64,000 bases of DNA. Origin: Theocolax elegans. Its lineage: Eukaryota > Arthropoda > Insecta > Hymenoptera > Cerocephalidae. A program made the translations under genes and the position numbers. Location: the NCBI GenBank assembly GCA_026168455.1, contig CM047425.1:39200118-39264117 (forward strand), written 5' to 3'. Below the pieces are notes generated by a model. That model worked only from the letters and a program-made list of their open reading frames with translations. It ran no database searches and was not told the origin of the DNA. Below, piece after piece: positions 55,951 to 64,000 of the stretch; the first letter of the stretch is position 1; every line of letters starts with the position of its first letter.

Positions 55951-57130
55951 GGTAAATATAGGTTATAGGTAGTTATGTGAGATCTCACGTGAGAAATTAA
56001 AAAAAATCATAAATATGTCTGGATCGCTTTAAAACCTTCATTTTTAAGCTGATCTGGGGGTGTTATCACTAAAAAAGTGACCCCCCATACTATTAAATTG
56101 ATTTCTTATTTTTTCGGAAGTTTGAGCAGTGTTCTCATTGAAAAGTCACATGAGATTTTGGAATGAGATCTCACGTGAGATTTTGTATTAGGGATGGACC
56201 TTTCTTGACTGAATTTATATTAAAAAAATTGAAGAAGGGGCTATCTTGTAGCTCTGTTGAAGAACCTGCTGTCTCGGAGGCATTTAATTTTCTTAAAATT
56301 TATAGTAGTGTTGTGATAGTCCTGCAACTTTAATGACCCAAATGACCTTGACGGTCATCGTGAAGGTGATAGTGAAGGTCATACACAAAATAATTTTTTT
56401 TTCTATTTGCGACGACAAAAATATACGGTTTTATTTCAAAATTTTAAATTAACCTCTGAATAACCTTGAAAATAAGGGACAAGCTCGTGGTCATGATCAT
56501 AATTGGATTGCTATTTCCAAATTTTGCGACTAAAACATTTTTGTGCTTAAGCAGTATTTTTGAAAATAGAGAGATAGTTCTAAACTTGTCAAACACCTTA
56601 TGTATAAATTAAAAAAAAATGAATTTTCTATGTACCCATATACCTATAAATACATGAAATTGCATCGAACTAACCATAAACATGCAACGAAATCAATGTC
56701 TCCTACTACAATAAAACCAATGACTAATCTTACCCCGTAAGCGAGGAATGCAATAAAAATTTTTTTCCATATGTCTCCATAAGCTAGAAATACAATAAAA
56801 TTATTTTCCATATGGCATCATAGGCGAAAAATGCAACCGGGTTGTGAGATACCTCCTTCTTCAACCGGGCTGCGAGATAGCATCTTTTTTAACAGGGCTA
56901 CGAGATAGCACCTTCTAACACTCAGCCGTCGATATCGTGTCAAAAACATGCGTCGGTAGTTTTAACATTAACCATCATACCTCGTATATGTCACAAATTA
57001 TTGTTTTATTATACCGTTGTATTTTAATTAAACTTGTACCAAAAAGCGAAATTCCAATCATGATAAATGTAGGTTCAAGCGAATGAAAATGGATATACAC
57101 TGATTCCAACTAAATGCATCTCTATAAAAA
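55951..57130. other. Unassigned AT-rich region
   Basis: No gene. TGAGATCTCACGTGAGA occurs twice (55978-55994 and 56164-56180). AAGGTCA-type motifs at 56340-56480 resemble the mariner arms but do not align along their length. ACCGGGCTGCGAGATAGC-type phrases repeat three times at 56830-56910. Confidence 0.45.
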
Positions 57131-57406
57131 TATATGTGGGCGAGACGCACAGAGAGTATTTACCCCAGTAGCCACCAGTTGGCGCTTCACAGCGAGCGAT
57201 ATAGAGAGAGCGGGATAACCGCCGACAGTAGTCGCGTCGTAGCTTCCGACGCATGAGTCCGCAAGAGCGGACGAAAGTCTGTACCAATAAAGACTAATAA
57301 CGATTATTCTCTGTCTAGCAATTATTACACCTGTACCTCGAGATCCTGGTAACGCTGAGTGTGGCAGCGATACGATCAAGGCAACAGACCCTGATCCCCA
57401 CATATA
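57131..57406. mobile_element. 268-bp solo LTR candidate
   Basis: Termini TGTGGGCGAG and TGATCCCCACA (57135-57402) are inverted at the ends and flanked by TATA on both sides. Near 57290 ACCAATAAAGACTAATAACG gives a polyadenylation signal in plus orientation. The short length suggests a Copia-type LTR. It sits at the left edge of the next MITE. Confidence 0.6.
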
Positions 57407-57409
57407 TAT

Positions 57410-57928
57410 GAGCTATTTTGTTATGTTCGCTATTTCCTCATAAACCTCATAAAATCACTAATTTTCATGTATTTTAGGGCATAACCTACAACAGCGGTCT
57501 TGGTCAATAATCTAACCACCGCCATTCGAAAGCTCTCGAAAAATGTGATCTTTTGAGCGGTGTTAGATCAAAATCGATTGTGGCGTGGTCGCCTTTTTTT
57601 GATATTCAATATTTCCGGGCGTTCTATCTTCGAGATTTTAAAATTAAGAATTGTAACCCAGGTAGATATGTTCTAAAGATTATTTTGAACAAAAGTTGTT
57701 TGTAATGTTTTTTCAAAAAAATTAATAGATTTTGATATAAACGGCTTTGAAGATAGAAATTTTTCTAAAAAATTGAAAAATTTCCATTTTTCATAGTGGA
57801 ATAACTCTTAGGCAAATTATTTTTACCACCTAAAATTTGTTTCTATCTTCTGGTAGATATTTCCAGCCTGTTCTCAAATTTTGGAGCGATTTAAAATTTT
57901 CATCGTCCCATTTGACGTGAAATAGCCC
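57410..57928. mobile_element. GGGCTATTTC-family element, copy 3
   Basis: The right terminus (…ATTTGACGTGAAATAGCCC) and the block TGATCTTTTGAGCGGTG..TTCCGGGCGTTCTATC match copy 2 (26343-27057). The left end GAGCTATTTTGTTATG is diverged. About 519 bp; no coding capacity. Confidence 0.7.
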
Positions 57929-58398
57929 ATATATTTGATCAACCTTTGTTTACTTTACATAACTTATTTTTAATTAAAAAAATACCCTTTACTTGACCTA
58001 TTTTAGGTTATATATTTTTTATTTTTACAATTTTAGTTTAATTTCGAAGATATATAATCCTTAATAATTCAAAATAATAATTAATATCAACAAACTATTT
58101 AATCTGCACTCAAAATAATTTGAACACTATTTATTTGTGTATTATAATCTGTATCACTATCTATCAAAATAAGTTGTTTTTTAAGTAAATTCATAAGACT
58201 GTTTTTATGCAAAATTCTTAAAGAAGATTTCTTTAAATGAAATTTTTAAATAGGTAATTATGATCGGGAACCGAAGATATGTCACTATATTTAATATATA
58301 CAAGAAAAAGTGAAATGTACTGCAAGGATATACGTCGAGCTCGGAGTTTTTACATTTAAATATGCTTGAATAAATATCTTATAAAATTGTCAATAATT
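57929..58398. other. AT-rich spacer
   Basis: Nothing recognised. Confidence 0.4.
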
Positions 58399-58623
58399 TT
58401 GAAATTTGAGGCCAGCGGTTAGGGCGTCGGGCTCGTAATCTCTAGGCCCCAGGTTCGACTCCCGGCCCCGGCCCATTAATACAAGCACTACTAAGAAATG
58501 TATTTTCACCAAGTGTTTTCTTAACAGACATGGTATGACCTACATTGCTGATTAGCACCAGTTTGGGAGCATAAAAAAGACGACGTTAAAATAATAAAAA
58601 TTAAAGAAAAAAACATTGAAATT
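58399..58623 (+). mobile_element. tRNA-derived SINE, copy 3, A box damaged
   Basis: GTCGGGCTCGTAATC, B box GGTTCGACTCC, GATTAGCACCAGTTTGGGAG and GACGACGTTAAAATAA match the other two copies. A small deletion in the head removes CTCGGTCGG, so the A box is lost. Short TTGAAATT repeats at 58399 and 58616 may be the target duplication. Confidence 0.85.
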
Positions 58624-59314
58624 AATAAAGATATATGAATAAACGCAAGTTAAACTTTTTGATTGTAAAACAAACTTTATATTCATTAGATTAAATGGTG
58701 CTCCTATTGTTATAACAAATTTTATAAATAAATAAATAATTATTCTTTTCTACTTTTTATTTAATTTGTTACTTTTGGTAGGTTTAGTTATTGTTTAACT
58801 GTAATAACTTTTTACCTTCTCATAATTGCATAAGGTTTGCAATAAATTTTAATCTAATCAAGATATTTTATCCATTCTTAATCCAGTAAATTTCTAATAA
58901 AACTATCTTTATTTTATTTTAGTTAAAATATTGAAATTACTTTAGTATTGTTTGTAGGCCATTTAAACAATTAACATCAAGTAGTGATTTATCTACAGTT
59001 TTTCAGACTTCTACGCAATAAATTAGGATTTAAAAACCAAAATATATCTGTCAACGTATCTAACTAGTATATTGATTAAGTGAGTACATTACAGAATATG
59101 ACAATCAACCCATCTACATAATATTAAAATTTTATAAGTGAAATTGTGAATTTTTCTGTAAAAAACCCCTTATACTGTAAAAAATATTTAGTGAATGTCA
59201 TTTTTTATGAGTCCATTGTGATCGCATTGATACGAGGATAAATTTACCACTATTACAAATTTTTTAAAGAGTCGTTTTTTATTAGTTTTTTGGCTTGGAA
59301 GTTTCAGTAGTCCG
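58624..59314. other. AT-rich spacer
   Basis: No gene or repeat recognised. Confidence 0.4.
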
Positions 59315-59359
59315 CGTACGTACGTACGTACGTCCGTACGTACGTACGTACGTACGTAC
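59315..59359. repeat. (ACGT)n tetranucleotide repeat
   Basis: About eleven CGTA/ACGT units with one CCGT variant. A shorter GTCCGTACGTACATACG version lies near 5068 in the shared module b. Confidence 0.9.
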
Positions 59360-59640
59360 AACTTTTTATACATACATTTTACCATTAATTATTACAATTG
59401 CACAACCGATAATTAATTTTGTTGTCAACAATTAATTGTCGTGGTGCCAGGTATAAATTGTATGTATTCAAAAATTATAATAAATATATATTATTTGTAA
59501 TATTAATCACAAATTATATTTAGAAATATATTTAAAATAAGCATTTTTCTGTGAATTCCCATTTTACTGTAAATAATTATATAAATAAACAATATCTTTT
59601 TTAGACTTTATGTGTCCCTGGAATTATGACAAACAGTTCC
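59360..59640 (+). other. Module b end and module a before the minisatellite
   Basis: ACCATTAATTATTACAATTG (59380) and TTTACTGTAAATAATTATA to AATTATGACAAACA (59570-59637) match 5118-5143 and 4911-4985. The minisatellite begins at once afterwards. Confidence 0.6.
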
Positions 59641-62600
59641 TAGATCTTTCGGAAATTTCGGAGGAAATTCGGGATGAGTCGACTAATTACGGGGTTTCCT
59701 GGATATTTCGGGAATTTCTGAAATATTTCAGAAAGACTCCACTAATTACGGGATATCCTGGATATTTCGGGAATATCTGAGGAAACTCGTGATGACTCTA
59801 CCAATAACGGGATTTCCTCGATCTTTCGGGAATTCCTGAGGTATGTTGGGATGACGCTACTAATTACGGGAATTTCTGGATATTTCGGGAATTTCTAGAA
59901 AAATTCGGGATGACTACTAATTACGGGATTTCTTGGAAATTTCGGGAATTTCTGAAATATTTCAGAAAGACTCCACTAATTATAGTATTTCCTGGGATAT
60001 TTCGGGAATTTCTGAAATATTTCAGAAAGACTCCACTAATTATAGTATTTCCTGGGATATTTCGGGAATATCTGAGGAAATTCGGGATGAATCTACCAAT
60101 TACGGGATTTCCTGGATATTTAGGGAATTCCTGAGGTATGTTGAGATGACGCTACTAATTACGGGAATTTCTGGATATTTCGGGAATTTCTGGAAAAATT
60201 CGGGATGACTACTAATTACGGGATTTCTTGGAAATTTCGGGAATTTCTGAAATATTTCAGAAAGACTCCACTAATTATAGTATTTCCTGGGATATTTCGG
60301 GAATTTCTGAAATATTTCAGAAAGACTCCACTAATTATAGTATTTCCTGGGATATTTCGGGAATATCTGAGGAAATTCGGGATGAATCTACCAATTACGG
60401 GATTTCCTGGATATTTAGGGAATTTCTGAGGTATTTCGGGATGATTCTACCAATTACGGGATTTCCTGGATATTACGCGAAATTCAGTGGAAATTCGCGA
60501 TGAATCTACCAATTACGGTATATCCTGGACCTTTCGGGAATTTTTGAGCTATTTCGGGATAACTAAACAAATTACGGGATTTCCTGGATATTTCGGGAAT
60601 ATCTGAGGAAATTCGTGATGACTCTACCAATAACGGGATTTCCTCGATCTTTCGGGAATTCCTGAGGTATGTTGGGATGACGCTACTAATTACGGGCATT
60701 CTGGATATTTCGGGAATTTCTGGAAAAATTCGGGATGACTACTAATTACGGGATTTCTTGGAAATTTCGGGAATTTCTGAAATATTTCAGAAAGACTCCA
60801 CTAATTATAGTATTTCCTGGATATTTCGGGAATATCTGAGGAAATTCGGGATGAATCTACCAATTACGGGATTTCCTGGATATTTAGGGAATTTCTGAGG
60901 TATTTCGGGATGATTCTACCAATTACGGGATTTCCTGGATATTACGCGAAAATCAGTGGAAATTCGCGATGAATCTACCAATTACGGAATATCCTGGACC
61001 TTTCGGGAATTCTTGAGCTATTTCGGGATAACTAAACAAATTACGGGATTTCCTGGATATTTCGGGAATTTCTGACATATTTTTGAATGTCTCCACTAAT
61101 TATAGAACTTCCTGGATATTTCGGGAATTTCTGAGGAAATTAGGGATAACACCAATAATAACGGGATTTTCTGGATACTTCGGGAATTTCTGAGATATTT
61201 CGAAATGTCTCCACTAATTGTGGAATTTCCTGGATGTTTCGGGAATTTCTGATCTATTTCGGGATGACGCTGCTAATTTCGGGATTTCCTGGATATTTCG
61301 GGAATTTCTGAAGAAATTCGGGATGAGTATAATAATTACTGAATTTCCTGGATATTTCGGGAATTTCTGAAAGATTTCAGCTAGGCTCCACTAATTATGG
61401 TATTTCCTTGATATTTCGGGAATTCCTGAGGTATTTCTTGATAACACTACTAATTAAGGGATTTCCTGGACATTTCGGGAATTTCCTAGGTATTTCGAAA
61501 TGTCTCAACTAATTGTGGAATTTCCTGGATATTTCGGGAGTTTCTGAGGTATTTCGGGATGATTCTACCAATTACGGGTTTTCCTGGATATTACGCCAAT
61601 TGCTGAGGTATTTCGGGATGACGCTACTAGTTACGGCATTTCCAGGATATTTCGGGAATTTCTGAAGAAATTCGGGATGACTACTAATTACGGGATTTCT
61701 TGGATATTTCGGGAATATCTGAGGAAATTCATAATGATTCTACCAATTACGGGATTTCCTGGTTCTTTTGGGAATTGCTGAGTCATTTCGGGATGACGCT
61801 ACTAATTACGGGTTTCCTGGATCTTTCTGGTTTTTCTTAGCTATTTCAGGATGACTCTACTAATTGCGTGATGTCCTGGATATTTCGCGAATTTCTGAAA
61901 TATTTGAGCACGATTCCACTAATTATAACGGGATTTTCTGGCTACTTCGGGAATTTCTTAGGTATTTCTGGATAACTCTACTAATTACGGGATTTCCAGG
62001 ATATTTCGGGAATTTCTGACATATTTTTGAATGTCTCCACTAATTATGGAACTTCCTGGATATTTCGGGAATTTCTGAGGAAATTAGGGATAACACCAAT
62101 AATAACGGGATTTTCTGGATACTTCGGGAATTTCTGAGATATTTCGAAATGTCTCCACTAATTATGGTATTTCCTGGATATTTCGGGAATTCCTGAGGTA
62201 TTTCTTGATAACTCTACTAATTAAGGGATTTCCTGGACATTTCGGGAATTTCCTAGGTATTTCGAAATGTCTCAACTAATTGTGGAATTTCCTGGATATT
62301 TCGGGAATTTCTGAGGAAATTAGGGATAACACCAATAATAACGGGATTTTCTGGATACTTCGGGAATTTCTGAGATATTTCGAAATGTCTCCACTAATTG
62401 TGGAATTTCCTGGATGTTTCGGGAATTTCTGATCTATTTCGGGATGACGCTGCTAATTTCGGGATTTCCTGGATATTTCGGGAATTTCTGAAGAAATTCG
62501 GGATGAGTATAATAATTACTGAATTTCCTGGATATTTCGGGAATTTCTGAAAGATTTCAGCTAGGCTCCACTAATTATGGTATTTCCTGGATATTTGGGG

Positions 62601-64000
62601 AATTTCTGAGGTATTTCTGGATAACTCTACTAATTACGGGATTTCCAGGATATTTCGAGAATTTCTGAGATATTTCGAAATGACGCTACTAATTACGGGA
62701 TTTCCTTGATATTTCGGGAATATCTGACGAAATTCGTGATGACTCTACCAATTACGGGATTTCCTGGATCTTTCGGGAATTTCTGAGGAAATTCGAGATA
62801 ACACCAATAATAACGGAATTTCCTGGATATTTCGTGAATTTCTGAGGTATTTCTGGATAACTCTACTAAATAAGGGATTTCCTGGATATATCGGGAATTT
62901 CTAAAATACTACAGAAAGACTCCACTAATTACGGGATTTCCCGGATATTTCGGGAATATCTGAGGAATTTCGTGATGATTCTACCAAATACGGGATTTCC
63001 TGGATCAGTCGGTTATTGCTGAGGAATTTAAAAAAAAACTCCACTAATTATGGTTTTTCCTGGATATTTTGAGAATTTCTGTGGTATTTTTGTATAACTC
63101 TACAAATTAAGGGATTTTCTGGATATTTCGGGAATTTCTGAGGTATTACTGGATAACTCTAATAAATAAGGGATTACCTGGATATTTCTGGAATTTCTGA
63201 AATATTTCAGAAAGGCTCCACTAATTATGGGATTTCCTGGATATTTCGGGAATATCTAAGGAAATTCGGGATGAATCTACCAATTACGGGATTTCCTGGA
63301 TCTTTTGGGAATTCCGAGGTATATCGGGATGATTCTACCAATTACGGGATTTCCTGGATATTACGCGAATTTCTGTGGAAATTCGGGATGAATCTACTAA
63401 TTACGGAATTTCCCTTATATTTCGGGAATTTCTGAAATATTTCAGAGAGACTCCACTAATTACGGGCTTTCCTGGATATTTCGGGAATTTCTGAAATATT
63501 TCTGAAAGGCTCCACTAATTATGGTATTTCCTGGATATTTCGGGAATATCTAAGGAAATTCGGGATGAATCTACCAATTACGGGATTTCCTGGATCTTTT
63601 GGGAATTCCTAGGTATATCGGGATGATTCAACCAATTACGGGATTTCCTGGATATTACGCGAATTTCTGTGGAAATGCGGGATGAATCTACTTATTACGG
63701 AATTTCCCTTATATTTCGGGAATTTCTGAAATATTTTAGAGAGACTCCACTAATTACGGGATTTCCTGGATTTTTCGGAAATTTCTGATGTATTTCGAAA
63801 TGTCTCCACTAATTGTAGTATTTCCTGGATATTTCGGAAATTTCTGATTTATTTCGCGATGACGCTACTAATTACGGGATTTCCTGGATATTTCGGGAAT
63901 TTCTGAGGTATATCTGGATAACTCTACTAAATAAGGGATTTCCTGGATATTTCGGGAATTTCTGAAATATTTCAGAAAGACTCCACTAATTACGGGATTT
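59641..64000. repeat. ~59-60-bp minisatellite, over 70 units
   Basis: Units carry TTTCGGGAATTTCTGA, a variable GGTATTTCGGGATGA or AATATTTCAGAAAGA part, CTACTAATTACGGGATTTCC and TGGATA. Unit variants recur in order: a 295-bp block at about 59884-60178 is repeated at 60179-60473, and a run near 61043-61450 recurs about 940 bp later (61990 on). The array leaves the window at 64000. Short open frames within it repeat with the array and are not genes. Confidence 0.95.

Noticed and set aside
59910..60700. Repeating frames of 70-90 codons
   Set aside because: They recur every 295 bp because the minisatellite does; not genes.

Overview
The window is AT-rich, transposon-dense DNA of an arthropod, most likely an insect. 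The evidence is the mix of elements: an Osvaldo/Ulysses-like Gypsy element with 1.5-kb LTRs, a DD41D mariner, CR1/Jockey-group LINEs with a zinc-finger ORF1, piggyBac-type and TA-target MITEs, and 5S- and tRNA-headed SINEs. The order of insect cannot be fixed from the sequence. I find no intact host protein-coding gene, no functional tRNA or rRNA gene, and no prokaryotic feature. It reads as a nested repeat island, probably heterochromatic or gene-poor.

Layout. 1-9.5 kb: an inverted copy of a ~241-bp satellite, a broken zinc-finger/DDE-like transposon gene on the minus strand (613-2870), a 564-bp tandem duplication (3701-4917), a 5S-rRNA-headed SINE with a perfect 15-bp target duplication (5944-6394), two foldback MITEs (6929-7174, 8602-8954), and the ~241-bp satellite again in opposite orientation (7894-8590). 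9.5-24 kb: a minus-strand solo LTR with ATGT target duplication, then a complete 10.66-kb Gypsy element (11548-22210; ATAC target duplication; gag and pol open; a phased GGGAAAC frameshift heptamer), then a diverged relative of the same LTR. 24.5-44.2 kb: one large nest bounded by short inverted termini and a 10-bp direct repeat (24547-24556 and 44223-44232). It holds Helitron-like sequence, a MITE, a duplicated 1.15-kb block with a GGC-bearing satellite (19 copies in all), a 3.47-kb mariner with ~850-bp composite inverted arms sitting in that satellite, and two LINE copies. 44.2-50.4 kb: two more LINE copies, both minus strand. 50.6-53 kb: a tRNA-derived SINE, then a decayed intron-containing DDE-type gene with a 1-kb piggyBac-type foldback element inside an intron. 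53.1-58.6 kb: two solo-LTR-like elements, an inverted dispersed repeat family and two more SINE copies. 59.6-64 kb: a ~59-60-bp minisatellite with higher-order structure that runs off the window.

How the parts work together. Autonomous elements (Gypsy, mariner, LINEs) sit beside the nonautonomous families they or their relatives may have mobilised (SINEs, MITEs, solo LTRs). Only the Gypsy element looks recently active: its LTRs are nearly identical and both ORFs are open. The mariner has one frameshift, and the LINEs carry several stops or deletions. Paralogous repeats elsewhere in the window act as natural empty sites; 54432-54463 matches the sequence that Gypsy split. The LINE copies abut (TC)n tracts, which suggests a microsatellite target preference. 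All family names come from motifs read by eye, without database searches.
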